Positions 25,901 through 35,919 of a stretch of 64,000 bases of DNA are shown here, in pieces. Under the pieces are notes generated by a model. It was given only the letters and a program-made list of their open reading frames with translations, was not told the DNA's origin and made no database searches. The stretch lies in assembly GCF_032854445.1 (NCBI RefSeq), contig NC_088301.1:54051187-54115186 (forward strand). Reading direction: 5' to 3'. Each line of letters opens with the position of its first letter. Position 1 is the stretch's first letter. This stretch comes from Liolophura sinensis. Lineage: Eukaryota > Mollusca > Polyplacophora > Chitonida > Chitonidae. The position numbers and the translations under genes are program-made.

Positions 25901-26187
25901 GGTGGGTCGGGGTATAATACTTTGTTCATGTATTCTCCAGTGCGGTGTCTCATTGGAGTTTCCATTGAGGGAGCTATAAGAATTCGCCGTCTGCTATGTG
26001 GTGCACCAAAAAATTTCACAGCTGCTTTATAATGACGAACATGTGCCATATTCCTTTGGCGAAACCGTTTCATTCTCTTCTCCTCAGGTATGTGATCCAA
26101 GTTGAAAGGATCAAAGAGCCTTTGGAGCTCAAAGCTGATATCCTTACTATTCATATCTGGGTTTCTGAAGTCTCTTGGTAGTGGCAT
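13987..26187 (-). CDS. EFCAB12: EF-hand protein, EFCAB12-like
   Basis: Six minus-strand exons: 25435-26187, 18891-19053, 17360-17808, 16326-16533, about 15312-15669 and 13987-14263, about 735 codons, stop TAA at 13987-13989. Two EF-hand loops are canonical: DKDKNWTISRDE at the end of the first exon and DTDCSDELDYRE in the second, each with acidic or polar residues at positions 1, 3, 5, 7, 9 and 12. The rest is low-complexity and basic, ending in a block with NYNAFWPG. Overall style suggests EFCAB12, an EF-hand protein of uncertain function; I could not check this by alignment, and the product is longer than I recall for human. The donor at 15311 is weak (GTTAAA), so that exon end is uncertain. 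The start ATG (26185-26187) lies just inside an acceptor at 26195-26196, so a 5' noncoding exon is likely. Confidence 0.7.
19174..25168. repeat. 6-kb array of 28-bp repeats with higher-order structure
   Basis: About 210 tandem units of 28 bp, with core words GTACATGTATGTGTGACTGG and GATGTGGA on the + strand. It fills most of the 6.4-kb intron (19054-25434) between the exons for EF-hand 1 and EF-hand 2. The left half shows a higher-order repeat: identical sub-blocks recur at offsets of 1219 and 1163 bp, which differ by 56 bp or two units. The middle-right part (about 22960-24600) is dominated by a variant with GTTTGACTGG and GGAATACATG. The right end (24600-25168) is shorter and irregular. The minus strand lacks stops in all three frames for long stretches because the unit length is not a multiple of three. 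The resulting 450-630-residue frames are repeat translation, not a gene. Confidence 0.95.
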
Positions 26188-26397
26188 GATTGTACTGTAA
26201 AAACTGCTCTGAACTAAAAATGGTGCTACCATTCACCAAACTGGTGTTACATTCCTACATGTATTAGCCACATTGTCAAATGGTGCCACCATAGTTAATG
26301 GTGTCCTGGACTATGTTGATCGTGCTGGAATGAAAGTAAAACACATTAGAGCTCTCCTTCAAGTCACTTTTGGGGAAATCTTGTCTAACTCTTTTTA

Positions 26398-26447
<50 letters not shown>

Positions 26448-27929
26448 TATATATACTATATATATATATAGTCTGATTTTTCTGCCCTGAAAAATTAATT
26501 TTAAAATACAAGCATAATAATTTTTGTTTTAAAAGTACATGTACAATGGGAGAAAAACACCAGTTCATACACATACACTGTCCATACAATCTTTTGCAAA
26601 GAACAGGTGCTTTAATTAGCTGATTACATTTCCCTTTTTCCAGTTTAAACTAATTTGCGGTTCAGACTAGTTATCCACATTTTTATGTTCTAAATTAGTT
26701 GTGTGTCCAAATTCTTAGGTCCTCCTTTAAAATGCAATACCTTTCACTTAATCTGCTACAGTACATGTAGCTGCCCACTGAGTATGAAATATGATTACAT
26801 TTGTAAATGTGATCAAATGATTTACCTTTTATCAGTAAAATACATCTACCATATGTAGCCCTTTTGTAATGGGATGGAGAAACTCAGGACTATAATGCAA
26901 GGATTGATAAGATGTATTAAACCGATTTATTTCATTGGCATTTTGATGCTTACACACGCGGTTGGATTTTTCCTCAGATGTGTTAAAGGGAACCAGAATG
27001 CATGAGGTTTTGATTCATGATTTATACATTCAGCTTCAGATTTACCTATCATTTCCTATGGTTGTTGCTTTGGTACCAAAATCACTTTTAACATTAGTGT
27101 CTTCCGCTTTTCAGACTTAATATTGCCATCTGAGCTGCCTCACTCAAAAGCCATGCCAATTACACATTTATATATTTTTTTCTTTTGACTGGCATGTTAC
27201 ACAGACTAACATATATTTTACTAAACAACAGTCACGTTTTGTCCTAAACAGGAAGGCCTACAGGAAATAACTTGTCCAACAGAAGTCCAACAGAACCTAC
27301 TCTGACTTGCTAAACATCCCAACCTAAACTTCTACCTGTATCGGCAGGAGACAACGCATGTAGCCGCACCGATTAAAGAGTTGTCATCTACAATCAAATG
27401 AGTTACATTTCTTAAGATCAGATAACAAGATATGGAATACAACTTATATGTCTTCTCACGGCCTCAGGTTTACATTATTACAACTGCCGAAAACTGTTCA
27501 CTTACATCCAATTTTCTAGCTGCCCTCATCCCGACTCCCTGTACAGATACATCATTGATAAACGTGACAAGAACAATTTAACCACAAATTGGAAGTGACC
27601 TTTATCGGAAAACTTCTCACGTGCGTTACTCAGTGACCAACTTTCGCTTCAGTTCTACAATCTTCTTTTTCTGACAATCAACAGATGTGTCATGCAGCAA
27701 TTTCCGACAATCGAAATTACCTTTTCGCCTCGTCAGTATTAAAAGAAACGTTATGCACCACCAACTCCTATAGTGACTCTATCACATCTGAACCTACCGA
27801 TACTGACATTTTACACGCCATTTTGTTGCTAGCATAAACAAATCCAAGGGAAGTAACCCGTACGTCTATATATGCCAGTCATCCGGTTTTCTCCGAATCA
27901 GTTATCATGAAGTGAATTTTTCGAGAAGA
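26188..27929. promoter_or_regulatory. Probable shared divergent promoter region
   Basis: The EFCAB12-like gene (minus) and the small cysteine-rich gene (plus) are head-to-head across this 1.7-kb stretch. A good minus-strand donor (GATGTAAGTG) at about 27500-27509 could end a 5' noncoding exon of the EFCAB12-like gene. That would put its transcription start within a few hundred bases of the small gene. No TATA box or defined element is claimed. A TA microsatellite lies at 26401-26471. Confidence 0.4.
26401..26471. repeat. TA dinucleotide microsatellite
   Basis: A run of TA repeats of about 45 bases, interrupted by CACTATATATAC and followed by a second shorter run. It lies upstream of the EFCAB12-like start codon, probably in its 5' intron. 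Confidence 0.95.
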
Positions 27930-30900
27930 ATGTGTTTCAAGATAGATTGTTCGCAGTGCGGGAAGCCTACATGGAAAGGTAAGCATACATTTGTAAAACA
28001 TATGAGAGCAGATACTATGACATGTCAACGACTCTCGTGTACATTAGGTTACGGTTTACCTAGTTAACTTAGGCAGTATGTTTTAAGCATATTTGTAACG
28101 CTTGTTGTTGTTGTAAATGTTGAGCTTGGCTTATTTCGTGGGCCTTGCACTCATTGCCAATTTCACGTACCGTACACGACAAACCCTCTAACAATTTTAC
28201 GTACACGGCAAACCTTCTTAGTTGCCAGTTTAAGGGTAAGATCGTATAGTAGCTTAACATAGACAGACGCACATTGCTTTGACGTTAGCTCTGGCAAAAT
28301 TTTGTGCGGCCAACGCCGCCAAGGACAGCGGGACGACGTTAAAGGAGAAGAAAACTTAAATGTCAAACAAATACCTTTGAAAGGAGTATACATTTTCTCG
28401 CAGGTGCATGCCATAAAAAATTGTAATATGTACCTCAAGTTGATAAATTATGAATAATGTCCGCGCCAAAACACCAGTGGGCGACTCCATTTTGCCCAAG
28501 AACTAGTCCAGAAATCGTCTGTGTCGAGAGGAGAATTGCCGTCGGAAACCGCCAAAGTGCAGTTCATACATTTCAGGTAGAACTCTTTTTCCCAGTAGGT
28601 AGCGAACAGTACAGTTCGTTTTCCGCTTGACGATCGGGAAACCAGAATTTTGGATGTAGGTTCCCAGTTTACACACACACATGCTGGGAGTTTTAACGAG
28701 TCTCATTGGCCGAGAGCCATACACCCCCAGTATAAACTACAGGGTGTTAAAGATGGAGGACGCGATGGACTCAGCGATTTATGCCAGCTTTGCCGTTTTC
28801 AGGCTTTACGTGTATGGCGAAAAAAAATTGCAAAATTATGCAGCAGGCACCTCCAGATAGAAAAAAGTGTGCTCTTTTTAGCAGGTAGTGTCATAATTTT
28901 AAGTTTTCTTCTCCTTTAAAGACAGCCTGTTGATTTAGGGTATAAGAACAAGGCAAATTGATATAAAACCGCTTCCTGCGTGTGTAGATTGACTTAACCT
29001 GTCTATGCATAATTGATATGTTAAAATTGAACCATTATTTGCGAATACGGGTGATATCGTTTATTGCCTAACAATATAGGCTATGTTGTGGATATTTTGG
29101 ATTACTGGTTCATTTTATCTGCATTTGTTTGTATTGAGAAATTGAGAACATATGCTTTGGTTCCAAAGGGTAAAGCACATTTTAATTCCAGCACCAAAAA
29201 TATGTTCATACTAATGAATATATAAATCTCTCTTACTCTAAAATACACTATGATAACATATACATGTATTCAGTAGAAAAGATATTAATTTATTGACAGC
29301 TATGCATCAGAAATATTTTCACAAATAGCATATAAAATATAAAAGCACATTTTAATTCCAGCACCAAAAATATGTTCATACTAATGATTATATAAATCTC
29401 TCTTACATCTAAAATACACTGTAATAACATATATTTAATGCAAAAGATACTAATATATTGACAGTTATGCATCAGAAATGTTTTCATGCATCTCTCTTTC
29501 TGGAACAAATTGATACAAATTGACTTACATAATAAATACACCCTGATAACAGTTTATTATTTACTACAGAATAATGATTCGTATCCGTCTTTTACAGGAC
29601 TGTTCAATTTAGAAACACCTCTCAGCAGTGATGATGCCGTTTGAATAATTTGTCCACAATTCAGATATCTTTGACTGGTGCTCTGTCATGGCCTTACACT
29701 GAACCCTGGCCAGCTTCCCTTCTGATACAAGTCTCACCTGAAGCCTTACCAACTGTGCTTCATCAAACAATAGTTTTATGAGAATGTAAAACTGCATGTC
29801 ACCTCGCCTTGCTCGGTGGTTGATTCTGTGGTGCCACCCCTCCACATCATTGCTTGACCGAATGGAACGCCCAAACACACTCCAGTCTCTGACTATCCAC
29901 ACACTGTTTTTCAGCCAGGTGGCGTGGAAATAGTCAAACAGAGCTGTCAGAACTGGTGTCGTTGCATTTCTGTCTTGTCACTGCTCAAAGGTGGGACACA
30001 CAAAATCAGCTGGCAGGAAGGGCAGGGCCAGTAATCTCCTGACCAACTTGTATGTTGCATTATCGGCAGGATATGCTGGCTCCAGTCCAGGGCTCTGTAC
30101 TTAGAATAGATATTGCTTTAATGGGCTCGGACAAAAAATGGGTTGTATACACTGACTCACAGTCATTCATATCATTTGTCCAAGTATTACTTATTATTAG
30201 TATACCATGTGTTTCAGATTCTATCGTTTCGAAAGAAACACTTAGTATGAACATATTTTTGGTGCTGGAATTAAAGTTTCCTTAACTGTAGGAACCAAAG
30301 CGTATGTGGCTTAAAACAGAAACATATATTTGTAACAGCGTATTTTATTGAAAATAACAACAGTATGTATATAGAGACGTCAATTTATTCTCTATCTGAT
30401 TTTTTTCTTCATGCTTGGCGCGCTGAGATAAAGGGAGACAACTTGTCCTCTTGCAGAACTCCGCTTCCGAGGCTACTTGCAGTTGCTAGTCTGAGAAGTA
30501 AAAATGAAGTTTTCCTGAAATATGGACATCAAAAAAATGCAGATAAAAATGGAATCAGTAAACCAAAATATCCAACACATACACATGTATTGTTAGGCGA
30601 TCGGACTTAGACTGTAGATGATTCAGCCTATGGTATTAGAAGACGAGACCTAAGGTATTAGAAGATAAGACCTAAGGTATTAGACAATTTGACTTAGATG
30701 AGTTGGCTGTTAGACAGTATGACTAGACACCTTGTTTGCTGAGAAGTTGCCTGCTCGCCGCAGGTGGTTAACATTAAAAATAGGCAAAATCGTAAAGATG
30801 TATTTGATGGGTAATTTCGTCTCAAACTCTGTGACAAACTGATACGGCATTTGAGTTTCTAAATGGAGTGCGTAACCAAACGTCTCAGCACTCACAGACT

Positions 30901-31738
30901 AAGCTTACTTATGCCAATAGGAATCTAACTCCATTTGGTCAGTGTGCAAGTAGGCTTATATATCTTGTCAGGGTCTTTCACTGGCTCATTCAATTGAATT
31001 CTTGATACCTGACAATATGGCTGTATTTTATAGTTCTGAATTGACATAGAGCTGTACCTCAAGGTTATTGCCCTATTTCCTCTAATTTTTGGGACACCAG
31101 GTCCACTCTTTTTAGCCAGTATACGGGTAATTATAGCAGGAATATTTAGTTTCTTTTTTCTCACGTGATTAGTCCATCTAATGACCAACATACTCATATC
31201 TTTACTTTTCCAAAAAGATGGGAAGGAAATATAATATTGTGCTTTGAGCACTACTAACATTAGAAGAATTAGGGTACTCTTTGGAGAAAATACCTACCTC
31301 TCTGCAACAACAGCGTGTCCAGGATATCGTCTAATACACTGTAAATTTGTTAGTGGGGTAAAGCTTCATAGCTAAGGCATCAATCCCTGACAACCTTTTC
31401 TGCGGTCATGGCAATTGAGGGATTGATGCCTTGGCTATTTGGCTTTATGCTGCAGTATTAAATACTGCTTTGGTTTCCGGCTATCTGAAAATGACACTGG
31501 CAGTGCCACAGTGGTTACAAATAAATATAAAGTTTGATAACAAAGATGTAATTGTGTAATTTAATTGTTGTTAAAGAGAGATGAATTCTGAGTGTTAATA
31601 TTTTTTGACTAATTAGTTTTAACTTGCTTTTCTCTAGGATGTGGAAATCACATTGAGGAATGCTTGAAGGATGTGCCTGTGGATGAACGTTGTAAATGTC
31701 AAGAGTCCAAAGAGACGGAAGAAAAACCTTCAACATGA
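27930..31738 (+). CDS. Small cysteine-rich protein, 49 residues, two exons
   Basis: Exon 1 is 27930-27978 and exon 2 is 31638-31738. The junction is G|GTAAGC to TCTCTAG|GA in phase 1, and the joined frame has 50 codons including TGA. The product has six cysteines and a motif of the form CxxCGKPTWKGCGNHIE, then ERCKCQ near the C-terminus. The cysteine pairs with a nearby histidine suggest metal binding or a redox fold, but that is inference. I recall similar CxxCxKxTWxGCGxH mini-proteins in other eukaryotes without an established function. Neither exon is long enough to stand out alone; the case rests on the splice fit and the motif crossing the junction. The 3.7-kb intron holds three element-like structures. 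An ATTAAA at about 31864 may be its polyadenylation signal. Confidence 0.75.
28337..28921. mobile_element. Nonautonomous element with long terminal inverted repeats
   Basis: The left end TTAAAGGAGAAGAAAACTTA (from 28338) is the exact reverse complement of the right end TAAGTTTTCTTCTCCTTTAA (ending about 28919). Weaker inverted similarity continues inward for roughly 80 bases. Both ends start with TTAA, so a TTAA-targeting DNA transposon is possible. No transposase frame is seen in the 585 bases. It lies in the intron of the small cysteine-rich gene. Confidence 0.7.
29148..30312 (-). mobile_element. MULE-like transposon relic with inverted ends
   Basis: The left region 29148-29220 (GCTTTGGTTCC, then TTTAATTCCAGCACCAAAAA and TATGTTCATACTAA) recurs in inverted form at 30240-30308. 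Between the ends lies a minus-strand remnant of a protein resembling MULE-type transposase C-terminal regions. The left inverted end has been duplicated internally: about 170 bases starting at 29172 repeat from 29342. No clear target-site duplication is seen. It lies in the intron of the small cysteine-rich gene. Confidence 0.65.
29609..30075 (-). pseudogene. MULE-type transposase fragment with internal stop
   Basis: The minus-strand frame contains RRLLALPFLPADFVCPTFEQ, then TGA, then in the same frame a stretch ending LTALFDYFHATWL, followed by SSNDVEGWHHRINHRARRG and a helical C-terminal part to 29609. The EGWHHR word and surrounding layout are what I recall from MULE-like transposases in invertebrate genomes. 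The catalytic core upstream is absent and the in-frame stop makes it a pseudogene. Confidence 0.65.
30628..30690 (+). repeat. Three-copy 22-bp tandem repeat
   Basis: CCTAAGGTATTAGAAGA followed by a short variable end repeats three times; GGTATTA starts at 30632, 30654 and 30676. Intronic, with no function suggested. Confidence 0.85.
31374..31432. repeat. Perfect 15-bp inverted repeat (hairpin)
   Basis: AAGGCATCAATCCCT at 31374-31388 is the exact reverse complement of AGGGATTGATGCCTT at 31418-31432, separated by 29 bases. Looser pairing extends outward between about 31358-31373 and 31433-31448. It lies about 200 bases upstream of exon 2 of the small cysteine-rich gene. A small hairpin MITE remnant is the simplest reading; a structured RNA is possible but unsupported. 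Confidence 0.8.
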
Positions 31739-33554
31739 CCCAAAAAGCATAATGACATTTGTTAATTTTGTTAATCTTTTGTTCTGATGTCACCGCATAA
31801 AATTATATATATATATATAGATATATATATATACATTCATTCAGACCTTGTACTTTCTAAATCATTAAATATGGGTGTGATGATATTGGAACCACAGACG
31901 TACTGTTTTTAATAGCAATGAATAGGTTATGTAAATTTTCAGTTCATATACATGTACATCTGCTAGAGTAACATACTGTCAGTACATGAAGTAAAAGCCT
32001 AAGTGAATTTACAATAAACCATCTGCAAATTAATGATATGAAAATTTTGACAAAAGAGCACAATCCTGAGGGAGAGATCTTAGATGAAGATTTCTCAATT
32101 GACCAACTTGTTTTACTTATATGCATGTATGTTGGTACTTAAATGCAGGCAATATGAATTGGATTTATTTCCATCCAGTGGAACATTTTTATTGACTTTA
32201 TTTCTGTATTGCTCATCAACTACATGTACCAACACATTGTTTGAACAGTTCTAATCTTGTACCAACACATTGTTTGAACAGTTCTAATCTTGTACCAACA
32301 CATTGTGTGAACAGTTCTAATGAATTTCACAATTTGAGTATCATATGCAAGTCCTGTTAACTGTGTTATCAGTGGCACGTGAAATATAAGTAAAAACAGT
32401 AAGACACTAAAACAGTTCTGTGTGTACCTTGGTATTGATTTTACAAATTTTATTGGTGTTTTATGCAGGGGTCAAAATAACACCTGCCTACCTGTCAGCT
32501 ACAGGCAGTTCTTGTCGGTGATTGTCACCAAAGAATTACCTGTTGCAGCGACATGTAGGCCCAATAAGTTTACAATCATGTTTCGGTCAATACCCATGTT
32601 TATGAAATATGTATATTTACTTGGCGTTCCCATAATCCAACTATTGTCGCAAGAATTTGTCATTTTCGTCCTCAAAAAAGCTATCGTATTTACGCTTTTA
32701 ATTCCCAGACCAAACGTACCTTCAACGTTGAAGAACGCGACTCGGTTAGCATAGCCACAGCAAAATTAGTTCTGCAAAAACACTAACACTTTTTCACAAG
32801 GGTCCACAGCCACGACGGAATGAACAACGTCAATTAACCTGAACTAGAGAACAGTCTACGCAGTGAATCAATCAAAAATTGAAGTGTTACGCATGACTAA
32901 GTCTTAGACCATTGCATTTGTAGTCAGTACGAGTTGCTGGCCACCGTCACATAAATTAAATCGTCTAGAGTACATGCGTAAAACACCATTCAGATAGCAC
33001 TATGGTTCATTAAAACGGTCAGGTACGTAGACTGTTTTGTCATAGTCTTCATTATGAATTGCAGTGTTATGGATTTTCCCATTGGCTGGCATTTATACCA
33101 CACACTACTGGAAGATTTTCTCCTGTAGTTGATGCCGAAGTAAAATGGCGATGACACTACATGTGCAGATGGTGTGAACGGTAAATCTATCCTGAAATGA
33201 CAGCTGTATACGCCACAGAATGGAATCTGGTCGTACAAAAAAATCACAAAGCTTAGAACACAAGATGATGATGCAAATAATTATTATAAACAGTTTTCCT
33301 TTGATAATAGCATGCAGACAGTGCAGAAAATTAAACTTTTTTTTGAGGGTTTAAGGACAGTAAATCACATGTTCATGTAAGTCAGCACTGCATGGAAATT
33401 CCCATTTAAAAAGACAGGGCTTTCCCAGCTAGAGGTAACCCAGTGTGAAAGTAGCTTGGTGTGTGCGAAAGCTCAGAGAATGGTGATACGGAAAACATTG
33501 CCTGGTTCTGTATCAGGCGGGTAACGCGCATAGGTCTATGACAAGATAAGTTTA
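31739..33554. other. Intergenic region, no gene recognised
   Basis: It contains the 3' flank of the small cysteine-rich gene, a TA run near 31803-31832, a three-copy 33-bp repeat (listed separately) and an open plus-strand frame at 32422-32754 of 110 residues. That frame has no recognisable domain, no splice support and a composition like translated intergenic AT-rich DNA, so it is not called a gene. Confidence 0.5.
32225..32323 (+). repeat. Three-copy 33-bp tandem repeat
   Basis: Units containing ACCAACACATTGTTTGAACA and GTTCTAATCTTGT start at 32228, 32261 and 32294. Copies one and two are identical and the third differs at one visible base, so the duplication is recent. Confidence 0.9.
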
Positions 33555-34480
33555 TTGACAGAGGACATGCCTTACCCAGTCACAGTATACTGACACCATA
33601 CATGACGTTCCATCCAGTAACAGTATACTGACACCAGATGTGATGTTCCACTCAGTCACAGTACATGTATACCGACACCAGACATGCTGTTCCACCCAAT
33701 CACAGTTCACTGACTGGACATAATGCCCGACCCAGTCACAATATACCAACACCTGACACAACATTTCACTCAAGAACATTATACTGACATAGGACAGGAG
33801 GCCCGACCAAGTCATAGTGTACGAACACACGGACATGATGCCCCACCTTATTGCAGTATACTGACGTTGGACATGATCCCACACCCAGTCACAGTATGTT
33901 GACAGGGAAAGTGCCTTACCCAGTCACAGTATACTGACACCTGACACAACATGCCACTCAGTCAAAGTATACCGATACAGTACACAAACACAGGGGCATG
34001 ATGCCCCACCCAATTACAGTACACTGACAAGGGACATGACTTCCCACTCGGTTATAGTACACCGACACTGGACAAGACATCACACCCAGTCACAGTATAT
34101 ACTGACATCAGACGTGACGTTCTACTTAGTCACAGTAAACTAACACCAGACATGATGTTCCACCCAGTCAGAGTATACTGACACCAGACATGACATTCCA
34201 CCCAATCACAGTTTTCTGATGGGACATGACACCCGACCCAGTGACATGATGCCACACCCAGTCACAGTATACGGACACCTAGGGCATGATGCCCCACCCA
34301 ATTACAGTACACTGACATTGGACAAGACATCCCACCCAGTCACAGTATACGGACGCAGGACATGACGCCACACACAGTCACAAAGTATTGACAATGTACT
34401 GACACAATGACTTGATGCTTGAACCAGTCACAGTATGCTGACTCAGTGACATGTCTCCCAGTAATCTGCGGATGGTCGTC
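33555..34480 (+). repeat. 38-bp minisatellite derived from a dispersed repeat
   Basis: About two dozen diverged units with words CAGTATACTGACACCAGACA and TGATGTTCCACCCAGTCA. Starts at 33583, 33621 and 33659 give a 38-bp spacing, with later indels. The same phrase occurs once in dispersed copies at about 43112-43150 and 37290-37330. The array therefore looks like tandem amplification of a piece of that dispersed element. Confidence 0.85.
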
Positions 34481-34545
34481 CATTTTCTCCCATCATAATG
34501 ATGGCCACTGACGTGTAAGTGAAATATTCTTAAATACGCTTGATT
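34450..34545 (+). repeat. SINE family 2 tail fragment
   Basis: A degenerate ATTTTCTCCCATCATAATGA block is followed by GTAAGTGAAATATTCTTAAA, matching the tail of the family. It abuts the right end of the 38-bp array. Confidence 0.5.
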
Positions 34546-35269
34546 TACTGAGCTATATCAGCTCTTTAATTCTCTGAACTTTCGATCATGAATATGCAGG
34601 ATTCATGGTCCAATCAGGTTCCACCTTAATTAATGACACTGACAGGAGTTCAAAACAACACGGGATGTGGTCGAAGTGAGAAGTATACGATGTATGGAAT
34701 ATATTTATTTCACACTAGATGTAGAAGTGCTAGTACAAAGAGTAAGTCCTTGCAAATCAACATTTTAATGGTTATTGTGGAGACGGTTACTTTATGGCAA
34801 AATAGGCTAGATAGAAATTAGTGATGAAACAACAACAACATAGGCTACATTGACCCCATGTATTGCCTGATAGCACCTGCATTGCCTGATGACTTTCCGC
34901 TTGCCATTCGATTCAATAAAAGCACAGCGATCATCATTCATAGCACTGCTTATTGCTGTTGTATAATGTTGTGTCTAGGAATAAATCGGTTCCAGACGTT
35001 CTTGCATTTGGTTCAACAAGTAAATACCGTACCCACTTTATAAGAGACGATCAATGGTTGCCATGTCATTAGCTGTCAAAAGAGTAGGTTTCTGAAGACT
35101 TTTATATATATACATGTACAGTAAAGTAAAGGTGATTACAAAGCCTCTAGTGAAATATCAACCTTGCTGGCAGGAAGATGCAGTAAACTGACACCAGGTC
35201 AACACTAAACTACATGTAGTACTTGTGCATGTAGCTCCCGTAATCCTACGTCCTATGTCAAGAAGCACC
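34546..35269. other. Intergenic, nothing recognised
   Basis: Short frames on both strands without family features, no convincing splice pattern and no repeat structure that I can name. Confidence 0.5.
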
Positions 35270-35485
35270 AAGATGTCTTTAATTTATGTATTTGATCGGC
35301 AGAAGGCTTTATGGTGGGAGGGAAACCCACAACCATCCTCAGGTTGATGACAGACCTTCCCACGTACGGCCAGAGAGGAAGCCAACATAATCTGGACTCG
35401 AACTCACAATGACTTCATTGGTGAAAGGATTCTGAGTCATTGTGTAATGCTGGCGTGCTAACCTCCTGGTCCACAGAGGCCCTTG
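35270..35485 (-). mobile_element. tRNA-derived SINE family 2, fullest copy
   Basis: Read on the minus strand, a head with GGTTAGCACGCCAGCATTAC (A-box-like) and GTTCGAGTCC (B box, 35394-35403) is followed by TTGGCTTCCTCTCTGGCCGT, a GGGAAGGTCTG block, CCCTCCCACCATAAAGCC and a tail near ATCAAATACAT. The head links the window's many family 2 tails to a tRNA-derived SINE. The copy lacks the GTGAAATATT part of the tail, so it is internally deleted there. Confidence 0.7.
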
Positions 35486-35919
35486 ATTGTCATTAAACTC
35501 ATTGGCATGAAATGGAAAATGAACTGTACCCGGATCTCTCATCTTTTATTCAGATGCTACGCTCACTGACCACTGCAATGCTGTCGTTTTCCTCATGTGA
35601 CATTTAAAGTTAATCCCTGAGTCAGGATGAACTGTTTCATATTTTATATGAAAATGTCATTTAGACCGTCATAACAAGATTTGAGCCACAATCAATTTCC
35701 TTTAATACACAAGAACGTATTGTGTACACAACAACATTATGACTGAAACAATGAGATAAGCATTCTTCCTTTGTGCTATGCAAGTCAACCACACGCGCAC
35801 TTTGCTGATATCCTGTGCCAACAGATGGACTGGTTGGTCACACAGTCATATGTACATGTACCTATACATGCAAATCAACTTAAGATGTAGGCAATACACT
35901 CTGATATGTCCTTAGCACA
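35486..35919. other. 3' flank of TRMT10C
   Basis: AT-rich sequence downstream of the TRMT10C stop codon, probably including its 3' UTR. No repeat or frame of note. Confidence 0.4.

Noticed and set aside
32422-32754. 110-residue plus-strand open frame in intergenic DNA
   Set aside because: No recognisable domain, no splice partner, hydrophobic low-information composition.
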